A stretch of DNA of 64,000 nucleotides from an uncultured Lachnospiraceae bacterium (GTDB taxonomy: Bacteria; Bacillota; Clostridia; Lachnospirales; Lachnospiraceae). The position numbers and the translations under genes are program-made. The notes under the pieces are model-generated. The model did no database searches and had not been told where the DNA came from. It worked only from the letters and a program-made list of their open reading frames with translations. Below, one piece after another: positions 8,316-15,627 of this stretch; position 1 is the first letter of the stretch, and each line of letters starts with the position of its first letter. Location: contig CAJUHP010000016.1 in the NCBI GenBank assembly GCA_910586125.1, positions 11,570-75,569 on the forward strand, given 5' to 3'.

Positions 8316-8335
8316 AAGTAGGGATTTCCCTACTT
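8316..8335. promoter_or_regulatory. Perfect 20-bp palindrome, likely antitoxin operator
   Basis: AAGTAGGGATTTCCCTACTT is a perfect inverted repeat with 9-bp arms and a 2-bp centre. It lies between the -10 element and the ribosome site of the antitoxin gene on the minus strand, where an autoregulatory operator is expected. Confidence 0.7.
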
Positions 8336-8337
8336 GT

Positions 8338-8367
8338 ATTATATTCGTCTGCCGGGAAAAAAATCAA
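8338..8367 (-). promoter_or_regulatory. Promoter of the antitoxin gene
   Basis: On the minus strand, TTGATT (8367-8362), an 18-bp spacer and TATAAT (8343-8338) lie just upstream of the palindrome and about 50 bp before the antitoxin start. Confidence 0.6.
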
Positions 8368-8618
8368 ATGAAATTCATGGAATGGCTTTATCAGATACCA
8401 AAAATATAAATTTTCTGTGAATCTGATTAAAAAACGTCTCCGGGGTACCCAAACAAACATTTTCGCAAGTGTTATACACCTGCACTGCTTGCCGTTTAGC
8501 ACCTTCTCTGGAGTGGATGCCAAAAGCGGTGATGGAGTTTCTCTTACGTCCCCTATATTTTAAGGGCCTTGCGAATACTCTCTGTGATGATCGACCCTTT
8601 CTGTTTTTTATAAAAAAT
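8368..8618. other. Intergenic DNA without a recognised gene
   Basis: About 250 bp between the antitoxin promoter and the BlaI operators. No reading frame with a ribosome site, terminator or repeat was seen. It may be filler or remnant DNA of the island. Confidence 0.5.
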
Positions 8619-8692
8619 TTAAGACCAGGGTAGTATTGACAAGCGGTTAAGACTGTGGTAGTATATTGGTGTGGCCACTACTACAGTCTTAA
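8619..8692 (+). promoter_or_regulatory. blaI-blaR1 promoter with three BlaI-type operator half-sites
   Basis: Two direct copies, TTAAGACCAGGGTAGTA (8619-8635) and TTAAGACTGTGGTAGTA (8647-8663), are followed by an inverted copy CTACTACAGTCTTAA (8678-8692). The promoter TTGACA (8636-8641), a 17-bp spacer and TAGTAT (8659-8664) is embedded in them. BlaI/MecI/CopY repressors bind TACA/TGTA-containing inverted repeats of this kind, so the pair at 8647-8692 is the likely dimer operator and the upstream copy an accessory site. Confidence 0.75.
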
Positions 8693-8709
8693 AAAGGAGG
8701 TGTTACCGA

Positions 8710-9069
8710 ATGGACATTAAACTGTTTGCTTCTGAACTGAAAGTGATGTCCGTCCTTTGGCGCGATGGTGACGTTCCCGCAAAACATATCGCCAAACTGC
8801 TGACCGAGGAATTGGGCTGGAATGTAAATACCACCTATACCCTGATTAAGCGTTGCATTAAAAAGGGGGCTATTGAACGCTCCGAACCCGGTTTCATGTG
8901 TCATGCGCTTGTGCCGCAGGCGGAAGTACAGGAGGCGGAAACAAACGAGCTGATTGACAGGGTATATGACGGCTCTGCCGACAAGCTGTTCGCGGCTTTG
9001 CTGGGGCGAAAAAAACTGAGTGCCGAGCAAATTGAAAAGCTGAAACAGATTGTCGGGGATTTGGAATGA
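8710..9069 (+). CDS. BlaI/MecI/CopY family transcriptional repressor
   Basis: A 119-residue winged-helix repressor. The N-terminal half (MDIKLFASELKVMSVLW, then WNVNTTYTLIKRCIKKG) is the BlaI DNA-binding domain, and the C-terminal half is the dimerisation arm normally cleaved on induction. The ATG at 8710 follows AAAGGAGGTGTTACCGA. The M56 peptidase gene starts 10 bp after its stop, giving the usual repressor-sensor pair. It should repress its own promoter through the half-sites at 8619-8692. No beta-lactamase lies beside it, so the regulated target is unknown. Confidence 0.88.
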   Translation: MDIKLFASELKVMSVLWRDGDVPAKHIAKLLTEELGWNVNTTYTLIKRCIKKGAIERSEPGFMCHALVPQAEVQEAETNELIDRVYDGSADKLFAALLGRKKLSAEQIEKLKQIVGDLE

Positions 9070-9079
9070 GGTGGTGCAA

Positions 9080-10699
9080 ATGAGCCTGTTGCAAATGAGC
9101 TTTGCGGGAGCCGTGATGATTTTGGCAATCACCATTATACGCGCCTTGGCAATCAGTTTGTTACCCAAAAAGACTTTCCTGGCACTCTGGGGAATAGCGG
9201 TTGCGCGGCTGTTGCTCCCGTTCTCCCTCCCATCCGTGTTCAGCGTGTATTCGCTGATAGGCAATCACACTTCCGGGATTGCCGCAACAAAAGTCTCACA
9301 AATTGAGGTATTGCCGATTGATACGATAGGGCAAATGGCTACTATGCCCGGTGATATTGTGAGTACCACAAATACTGTTTCTATTTGGGGAGCCGTTTGG
9401 GCCGCTGGTACGCTGATCTGCGCTATGGTTTTTGCAATAGCGTATTGGAAGTGCCGACAGGAATTTCAAACTTCCCTGCCAATAAAAAATGACTTCATCA
9501 AAAGCTGGCTGAACGCCCACCAACTGAAACGTCCGATTTCGATTCGACAGTCCAGCCGGTTTTCCACCCCGCTGACTTATGGCGTATTCCGTCCCGTGAT
9601 TTTAATGCCCATATGCACCGACTGGGAAAATACAAAGGCGTTGCAATATGTTTTGGCGCATGAATATGTGCATATCCGGCGTTTTGACAGCATTACAAAA
9701 TTGGTGTTGATTGCGGCGCTGTGTGTGCATTGGTTTAATCCTTTTGTTTGGGTGATGTATGTTTTTGCCAACCGGGACATTGAGCTGTCCTGTGACGAGG
9801 CAGTTGTCCGCCTTTTCGGAGAAACAACAAAGGCGGCCTATGCGCGGGTGCTGATCAGTATGGAAGAAACACGGAGCGGCTTGAACCCATTGTGTAATAA
9901 TTTCAGCAAGAATGCAATAGAAGAAAGGGTTACAGAAATTATGAAAATCAAAAAGTTGTCTATTCTCTCTCTCGCCCTGGCCCTAGCATTGGTTGTCTGT
10001 GTGACGACAGCTTTTGCAACTTCGGCGGCGACAAAAAATAACAATTCGATTTCCATCCCCTCAATCATTTACAGAGATGATGCTACTAACAAAACGTCGG
10101 AATCTGCTTTTGGGGGCGAGGACGGCTATCAATCATTGTTAGCGTTAAAATCAGAAGATTACCTCAACCAGACGGTTGCCGATTTTGACAAGGCCCTTTT
10201 GGATTGGGGAAATCAACATCCAAAGGTACACGAGGATATTATCCAAAACGATATTGCAGCATACAGCTTCCCCGCATACCTCACAGCGGAAGAAAAGAAC
10301 TTTTTGGCATTAACCATAAGAGCGTCAAATATTGAAAACGCAATATTAGTAAAGAGCTATTATGGCATTCCGGCGATGGATCCTGATTTGAGTTTTGAAC
10401 TTGCAAAAGAAAGCCAGGAAACTGATCCGCCCACATGGGCAAGTTTGATGTATGGTATTTCTTATCACCTTGATCCTCAAGTAGTCACAGTCGGAGAACG
10501 GGACACGGCACTTGCAAACGCAATCAATGATATTCAATCTTTTTGGTATGATACTGACCTCGAAACTCTTGCCGAAATGTCGTCTGACGAAGTGCTTTTC
10601 AAACTAAATACAATCGCAAATAACAACAGCACAAATGCTATACAGCTTTCGATTGTAGAGAATTATTATATATTTCAAACATCCTCCATGTTTGGATAA
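9080..10699 (+). CDS. M56 (BlaR1/MecR1-like) membrane metallopeptidase
   Basis: A 539-residue membrane protein. N-terminal helices (about 1-35 and 100-125) precede a cytoplasmic zinc protease domain with H194-E195-x-x-H198 (AHEYVHI) and the downstream ELSCDEAVV glutamate region. A further helix (about 295-315) leads to an extracellular C-terminal domain of about 220 residues. That domain shows no penicillin-binding SxxK or KTG motifs, so unlike BlaR1 the signal is probably not a beta-lactam. The ATG at 9080 follows GAGGTGGTGC. It presumably cleaves the neighbouring BlaI-type repressor on stimulation. Confidence 0.85.
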   Translation: MSLLQMSFAGAVMILAITIIRALAISLLPKKTFLALWGIAVARLLLPFSLPSVFSVYSLIGNHTSGIAATKVSQIEVLPIDTIGQMATMPGDIVSTTNTVSIWGAVWAAGTLICAMVFAIAYWKCRQEFQTSLPIKNDFIKSWLNAHQLKRPISIRQSSRFSTPLTYGVFRPVILMPICTDWENTKALQYVLAHEYVHIRRFDSITKLVLIAALCVHWFNPFVWVMYVFANRDIELSCDEAVVRLFGETTKAAYARVLISMEETRSGLNPLCNNFSKNAIEERVTEIMKIKKLSILSLALALALVVCVTTAFATSAATKNNNSISIPSIIYRDDATNKTSESAFGGEDGYQSLLALKSEDYLNQTVADFDKALLDWGNQHPKVHEDIIQNDIAAYSFPAYLTAEEKNFLALTIRASNIENAILVKSYYGIPAMDPDLSFELAKESQETDPPTWASLMYGISYHLDPQVVTVGERDTALANAINDIQSFWYDTDLETLAEMSSDEVLFKLNTIANNNSTNAIQLSIVENYYIFQTSSMFG

Positions 10700-10861
10700 C
10701 CAAAAAATAAATATGAAATGTTATGTCCTTTTCTTATAGTTTGCTGTCAAAAAAAGCCCGCCTCCTCTTGCAACAGTATCGGCCGGCGGCCTGGGATGCT
10801 CCCCTGTGCCGGGGCGCGTGACAAATATGGCGCAATCATGGATCGAAATGGATTTGTCCTC

Positions 10862-10896
10862 GCCCCACTTCTGGTCACGGCGGCCAGAAGTGGGGC
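10862..10896. repeat. 13-bp perfect inverted repeat
   Basis: GCCCCACTTCTGG (10862-10874) is exactly complementary to CCAGAAGTGGGGC (10884-10896) across a 9-nt loop. No T-run follows on either strand, so a simple terminator is unlikely; it may be a structured RNA element or a protein/recombinase site. Confidence 0.7.
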
Positions 10897-10906
10897 AAGG
10901 TTGAAG

Positions 10907-10935
10907 GGCAGCACTTTTTCGGGTGCTGCCTTTCT
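10907..10935 (+). terminator. Hairpin resembling a terminator
   Basis: GGCAGCAC (10907-10914) pairs with GTGCTGCC (10923-10930) across an 8-nt loop and is followed by TTTCT. It lies 10 bp beyond the 13-bp inverted repeat. The T-run is short, so termination is only likely. Confidence 0.5.
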
Positions 10936-11105
10936 GCGTTTCCCCACGGGACAAGAGGGAAAAGTCGAATCAAAAAGAATGTTACCAATAGCTTTTATAA
11001 ATGTCTGCTTTGGCATTAGGATTGTTGAAGCAATTGCATTGGCCTGCCATTCCATCCCACTCTTTCACCAATTGCCTCTGCACCCCGTCGTCCGCAAACA
11101 GGATC

Positions 11106-11351
11106 TCAGTCCTCCACAGAAATTCCATAATCTAAAATGACATTTCCCTCGTTATCCGGCGTGGTAAATCGCGGACAATTATATCGTTCAAAGCACCAGT
11201 CATCTTCTTTTCGCTTCATATTTTTTTCTTTCAGCTTTTCTATACACATATTGTGTGCATCCATTGTAGAAAATTCGCTACTGCCCTCCATAGATTCTGT
11301 TTGTCTATGTTTTACTAAGAACAAGAATACATTTTTTTGTAAATATGTCAA
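11106..11351 (-). CDS. Small hypothetical protein, 81 aa
   Basis: An unrecognised small protein. The frame starts with TTG at 11351 behind AAAAGGAG (about 5 bp spacing), and ends with an orderly C-terminus (FTTPDNEGNVILDYG), which supports a real product. Charged and without membrane segments. No partner gene is apparent, and the region is part of the AT-rich island. It could also be the remains of a larger gene. Confidence 0.45.
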   Translation of the reverse strand: MTYLQKNVFLFLVKHRQTESMEGSSEFSTMDAHNMCIEKLKEKNMKRKEDDWCFERYNCPRFTTPDNEGNVILDYGISVED

Positions 11352-11436
11352 GATAACTCCTTTTCATAAATAGCAGAAATAGAAAGAGATCAAGAAAATA
11401 TCCAGAAAATAGATCAAAGCCTTTGCGGGGATGGGA

Positions 11437-11465
11437 TTGACAAATGGAAAGAAAATAGATATGTT
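11437..11465 (+). promoter_or_regulatory. Promoter of tilS-hpt-ftsH
   Basis: TTGACA (11437-11442), a 17-bp spacer and TATGTT (11460-11465), about 65 bp upstream of the tilS start. Confidence 0.65.
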
Positions 11466-11531
11466 TATGGAAAGAAGCAGAAAAAGAAGCAGAAAATAGA
11501 CACGCAAAAAGACACAAAAAAGGAGGCGGCT

Positions 11532-13061
11532 ATGACAGAATTTGTCCGGACACAGATTGTAAAATATGATATGATACAGCCGGGGGATCTGGTCGTGGTC
11601 GGGCTTTCCGGCGGCGAGGATTCGGTCTGTCTTCTGTCCATTCTGAAAAGCCTCTCCGGGCCGATGGGATTTTCTCTGGCGGCCCTGCATGTCCATCACC
11701 AAATTCGGGGAAAGGAAGCGGATTTGGACGCCCAATTTTGTGTGAATCTGTGCGCGGACATGGGTATTTTCTGTGAGGTGAGCCGCGCGGATGTTCCGGC
11801 GGCGGCGGCGGCGAGAAAACAGTCGCTGGAAGAGGCGGCCAGACAGGAGCGCTATACACGGCTGGAACAGTTCCGGCAGCGCCTGGGGGCGCAGAGAATC
11901 GCGGTGGCTCATCACCGGGAGGACAACGCGGAGACGGTTCTGTGGAATCTGTTTCGGGGAAGCGGCCTTTCGGGGCTGTCCGGGATGGATCCGGTAAACG
12001 GTTATGTGATCCGCCCGATGCTGGCGGCGGCAAAAGAGGAGATTCACCGGTATATGCAGGAAAATGGGCTGCCGTGGCGTCTGGATTCGACCAACGAGGA
12101 GGACCATTATACGCGCAACCGGATTCGCCGTCATATATTGGCTTATGCCGGGGAAAACATCAACCGTCAGACGGCAAAACATATCTGCCAGGCGGCGGCG
12201 GCCGCCGCCGAGGCCGACGGTTATCTGCGCCGCCAGGCTGTCCGCTGGCTAAAGCAGAATGCAGCCGCAAAGGAGCGGGCCGAGGCAGAAGGCCCGGAGA
12301 AAAAATCGCAGAATAAGCTGCAAAAAATCTCTCTTCCTGTCCATACTCTGAGAGAGGAAGAAGAGCTTCTGCAAACATATATCCTGCGGGAAGCCTGCCG
12401 GATGTGCTCCGGACTGACGGATCTGTCGTCCCGCCATATAAAAGCGCTGTCCGCTCTGCTGACGCAGAGGCCGGGCGCCTGCGCCTGCCGGCGTTTGTCT
12501 CTGCCCGGCAGACTTGCGGCGCAGCGGCTTTACGACGAGATGATTTTGGAGAAAAAGGAGGAGGCAGTGGAGACGAAAGGGGAAAAGGCAGAGATCAGGC
12601 GGCAGGGAGTAAAAATGACGGACTCCGCCGTGGAGGAAGTCTGCATAACCCCGGATGATCTCTCCGAAGAACCGTTTTCGGTACAGATCGGAGAATATTC
12701 CTTTGGTTTGAGCCTGCATTCCTTTGACAAAGTGCAAAAAATTCCCACAAACCGGTATACGAAATGGATAAATTATGATACACTAAGAGGAAGCTTTGTC
12801 TTTCGGAACCGCCGGACAGGAGATTATATTCTTCTGCCGGGAGGAAAGAAAAAGACGGTAAAATCATACATGGTGGATAAAAAGATTCCGGCCGGAGAGA
12901 GAGACCGGATCGTGCTGCTGGCCCAGGGCAGCCATGTGCTGTGGATTGCGGGGTACCGCTTGAGTGAAGGGGCTAGGCTGCGGGAAGATACCAAGCGGAT
13001 ACTGCAAATTACGGAGGAAAAGAAAGATGGAGACGATTCGTGTGTTGATTGCGGAGGATGA
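11532..13061 (+). CDS. tilS: tRNA(Ile)-lysidine synthase
   Basis: A 509-residue PP-loop ATPase that attaches lysine to C34 of the AUA-reading tRNA-Ile. The ATP motif LSGGEDSVCLL is at about residues 28-38, with HHQIRGKEADLD and the conserved HHREDNAET following. C-terminal sections (about 215-509) carry the TilS accessory and tRNA-binding domains, somewhat longer than usual with an extra charged linker. The ATG follows AAAAAAGGAGGCGGCT. It overlaps hpt by 35 bp, and the tilS-hpt-ftsH order is the conserved Gram-positive arrangement. Confidence 0.95.
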   Translation: MTEFVRTQIVKYDMIQPGDLVVVGLSGGEDSVCLLSILKSLSGPMGFSLAALHVHHQIRGKEADLDAQFCVNLCADMGIFCEVSRADVPAAAAARKQSLEEAARQERYTRLEQFRQRLGAQRIAVAHHREDNAETVLWNLFRGSGLSGLSGMDPVNGYVIRPMLAAAKEEIHRYMQENGLPWRLDSTNEEDHYTRNRIRRHILAYAGENINRQTAKHICQAAAAAAEADGYLRRQAVRWLKQNAAAKERAEAEGPEKKSQNKLQKISLPVHTLREEEELLQTYILREACRMCSGLTDLSSRHIKALSALLTQRPGACACRRLSLPGRLAAQRLYDEMILEKKEEAVETKGEKAEIRRQGVKMTDSAVEEVCITPDDLSEEPFSVQIGEYSFGLSLHSFDKVQKIPTNRYTKWINYDTLRGSFVFRNRRTGDYILLPGGKKKTVKSYMVDKKIPAGERDRIVLLAQGSHVLWIAGYRLSEGARLREDTKRILQITEEKKDGDDSCVDCGG

Positions 13062-13551
13062 GGTAGACAAAAGGATCAGCGAAATCGGGGAGCAGATCAG
13101 CAAAGATTATGCCGGACGGGAGGCGCATCTGATCTGCGTGTTAAAGGGAGGCGTATTTTTCACCTGCGAGCTGGCCAAGAGGATCACGGTTCCGGTTTCC
13201 CTGGATTTTATGTCGGTGTCCAGTTATGGAGCGGATACGAAATCCAGCGGTGTGGTCCGCATCGTGAAAGATCTGGACGAACCGCTGGCGGGCAAAGATG
13301 TGATTATTGTGGAGGATATCGTGGATTCGGGGCGCACCCTCTCCTATCTGAAGGAGCTTTTGATGGGCCGGGGGGCGAGGGATATTCGGATCTGCACGCT
13401 GCTGGATAAACCCAGCCGCCGCGTCAAGGCTGTAAATGTGGACTATACCTGTTTTTCCATTCCCGACGAATTTGTGGTTGGCTATGGGCTGGATTATGCG
13501 CAGAAATACAGAAATCTGCCCTACATCGGCGTGGTGGAAGGCGTAGAATAA
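13027..13551 (+). CDS. hpt: Hypoxanthine phosphoribosyltransferase
   Basis: A 174-residue purine-salvage enzyme that makes IMP or GMP from the base and PRPP. The PRPP-binding signature VIIVEDIVDSGRTL is intact (about residues 92-105), and VLKGGVFF and LDFMSVSSYG are family marks. In-frame sequence extends upstream to 12964, but the ATG at 13027 has GGAGG 10 bp ahead. It begins inside the end of tilS and is followed after 27 bp by ftsH, so the three are co-transcribed. Confidence 0.95.
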   Translation: METIRVLIAEDEVDKRISEIGEQISKDYAGREAHLICVLKGGVFFTCELAKRITVPVSLDFMSVSSYGADTKSSGVVRIVKDLDEPLAGKDVIIVEDIVDSGRTLSYLKELLMGRGARDIRICTLLDKPSRRVKAVNVDYTCFSIPDEFVVGYGLDYAQKYRNLPYIGVVEGVE

Positions 13552-13578
13552 TTATTTTTTTTGGAAGGAGACAATCTC

Positions 13579-15390
13579 TTGGACAGTCAGTCAAATCGGA
13601 ATATGGGGATTTTCATGCCTCTGCTGATTCTGCTTCTCGTGTGGATGGCTTGGTCCTGGATGCGGGGAAACACCGCGCAGTACCCGGAGACGACCATGCA
13701 GGAACTGAGGGAGGCATTGGAAGAAGACAATGTTTTGAAGGTGACGGTCAATCAGTCTCAGACGGTGCCGACGGGTACGCTGCTCGTCACCCGGCGGGAT
13801 AATACCAACTGGGGCATGGCCGTTTCGGACGTGAACGATGTTCAGGAACTTCTGGCGCAGTATGACGTCAGGGTGACTGTCAATCCTCTCGTGGAACCGG
13901 ATCTGGGAACGACGGTGGTTCTGCCGATTCTTTTGGGCGTTCTGCTGATTATGGTGGGGATGACCTTTATTATCGGCCGCATGATGGGAGCCAGCTCCAA
14001 CAGCAAGATGATGAATTTCGGGAGAAGCCGAGCCAGACTGGCCAAAGACGCAAACGAGGTCAACCTGGATAAGGTGGCCGGTCTTCGGGAAGAGAAGGAG
14101 GAAGTAAAAGAGATCATCGACTTTCTGAAGGCGCCGGATAAATTTACGCAGATGGGGGCAAAGATCCCCAAGGGAATTCTGCTGGTGGGGCCTCCCGGAA
14201 CGGGCAAGACGCTGTTGGCGAAAGCCATCGCCGGAGAGGCCGGCGTGCCCTTTTACAGCATCTCCGGCTCAGATTTTGTGGAGATGTTTGTCGGCGTGGG
14301 CGCTTCCCGCGTCCGGGATCTGTTTGACGAGGCCAAGCAAAACTCTCCCTGCATCGTGTTTATCGACGAGATCGACGCGGTGGCGCGCCGCAGAGGCAGC
14401 GGCATGGGAGGCGGTCACGACGAGAGGGAACAGACGCTGAACCAACTGCTGGTGGAGATGGACGGCTTTGCGGTCAACGAAGGGATTATCGTCATGGCGG
14501 CCACAAACCGGGTGGATATCCTGGACCCGGCTATCCTGCGGCCCGGCCGGTTTGACCGCAAGATCATGGTAGGCAGGCCCGACGTCAGAGGAAGGGAGGA
14601 GATTCTGAAGATCCATGCGGCCAATAAACCGCTGGCAGACGACGTGGATCTGGAGAAGGTTTCCCGGACAACGGCTGGCTTTACCGGAGCGGATCTGGCA
14701 AATTTGTTAAATGAAGCGGCCATTGCGGCGGTGCAGGCAGGGAGACGCTTTATCAATCAGGCCGACATAGAGAAGGCTTTTGTAAAAGTCGGTATCGGAA
14801 CAGAAAAGCGCAGCCGCCTTGTCTCCGAGGAAGAGAAGCGGATCACAGCCTATCATGAGGTGGGCCATGCAATTCTCTTTGAGTGTCTGCCGGATGTGGG
14901 GCCGGTCCACACGATTTCGATCATTCCTACCGGGGGCAGCGCAGCGGGTTATACCATGCCTCTGCCCGGTAAAGACGAGATGTTTAACAGCAAAAATAAA
15001 ATGAGGCACCATATCATGGTTTCTCTGGGCGGACGGATAGCGGAGGAATTGGTGTTTGACGACATTACCACAGGCGCGTCCCAGGATATCCGCCAGGCGA
15101 CAGAAGTAGCCCGCTCCATGGTGATGGAGTACGGGATGTCGGAGCGCCTGGGTCTGATTCATTACGGCAGCGACAATGAGTTTGTGCTGGGCAATGAGCT
15201 GGGACATACCAGAAATTACGGAGAAAGTATCGCTTCGGAGATCGACGCCGAAGTAAAGAGGATTGTTGACGAATGTTATGCGGAGGCAAAGCAGTTGATT
15301 CTGAAACACAGAAATGTGCTGGATCAGGGCGCGGCGCTTCTGATCGAAAAAGAGAAGGTTGGCAGAGAAGAATTTGCAGCACTTTTTTAG
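13579..15390 (+). CDS. ftsH: ATP-dependent membrane zinc protease FtsH
   Basis: A 603-residue AAA+ protease for quality control of membrane and short-lived regulatory proteins. Two N-terminal helices (about 9-26 and 113-135) enclose a short external segment. The AAA domain carries GPPGTGKT, IVFIDEIDA and a second-region-of-homology RPGRFDRKI. The zinc site is HEVGH. The C-terminus is short. The start is taken as TTG at 13579 because AAGGAG lies 9 bp ahead; an in-frame TTG at 13561 lies upstream of that ribosome site. Confidence 0.95.
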   Translation: MDSQSNRNMGIFMPLLILLLVWMAWSWMRGNTAQYPETTMQELREALEEDNVLKVTVNQSQTVPTGTLLVTRRDNTNWGMAVSDVNDVQELLAQYDVRVTVNPLVEPDLGTTVVLPILLGVLLIMVGMTFIIGRMMGASSNSKMMNFGRSRARLAKDANEVNLDKVAGLREEKEEVKEIIDFLKAPDKFTQMGAKIPKGILLVGPPGTGKTLLAKAIAGEAGVPFYSISGSDFVEMFVGVGASRVRDLFDEAKQNSPCIVFIDEIDAVARRRGSGMGGGHDEREQTLNQLLVEMDGFAVNEGIIVMAATNRVDILDPAILRPGRFDRKIMVGRPDVRGREEILKIHAANKPLADDVDLEKVSRTTAGFTGADLANLLNEAAIAAVQAGRRFINQADIEKAFVKVGIGTEKRSRLVSEEEKRITAYHEVGHAILFECLPDVGPVHTISIIPTGGSAAGYTMPLPGKDEMFNSKNKMRHHIMVSLGGRIAEELVFDDITTGASQDIRQATEVARSMVMEYGMSERLGLIHYGSDNEFVLGNELGHTRNYGESIASEIDAEVKRIVDECYAEAKQLILKHRNVLDQGAALLIEKEKVGREEFAALF

Positions 15391-15474
15391 CATTCTGCCA
15401 GAATGGAGTGGTAAAACTGCACAAAACAGCTTGTCTGTTTTTGTAAACTTTGTGCAGACTTATTGGGGGAGTCA

Positions 15475-15483
15475 TGCTATACT
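15475..15483 (+). promoter_or_regulatory. Extended -10 promoter of a short transcript
   Basis: TGCTATACT is an extended -10 element; no good -35 was seen. It sits 95 bp after the ftsH stop, ahead of the structured stretch that ends in the terminator at 15557-15592. Confidence 0.5.
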
Positions 15484-15489
15484 AAGTAT

Positions 15490-15592
15490 CGTAAAACAAC
15501 CCCCCCAATACCTTAGTTTTACAAACCCCATAAAATGAAATACCTTCTCCTAAATCGGCCAGCAATCCAAGTTGCTGGCCCTTTTATTTTTT
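15490..15592 (+). ncRNA. Candidate small RNA with C-rich loop
   Basis: A stretch of about 100 nt between an extended -10 promoter and an intrinsic terminator, without a convincing coding frame. A 7-bp stem (GTAAAAC 15491-15497 with GTTTTAC 15516-15522) presents a loop holding seven consecutive C residues (15500-15506). C-rich loops are typical of Gram-positive regulatory RNAs that pair with G-rich ribosome sites. Alternatively it could be an untranslated leader of the GH13 gene that starts 35 bp further on. Confidence 0.4.
15557..15592 (+). terminator. Intrinsic terminator
   Basis: GGCCAGCAA (15557-15565) pairs perfectly with TTGCTGGCC (15572-15580) across a 6-nt loop, followed by CTTTTATTTTTT. 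Confidence 0.85.
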
Positions 15593-15627
15593 GTAAGACA
15601 GAAAAAGAAGCCAGAGGGAAAGAATAG

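Larger units (their letters stand above)
10700..11105. other. Intergenic DNA with two GC-rich hairpins
   Basis: About 400 bp after the M56 gene. Overlapping frames exist on both strands but none has a convincing ribosome site or family match. The stretch is more GC-rich than the M56 gene and carries two strong hairpins, listed separately. It looks like a non-coding remnant, perhaps of a mobile element. Confidence 0.5.

Noticed and set aside
10718..11140. Plus-strand frame of 140 codons and overlapping minus-strand frames
   Set aside because: No ribosome site or family match; the stretch is dominated by inverted repeats that open frames on both strands.
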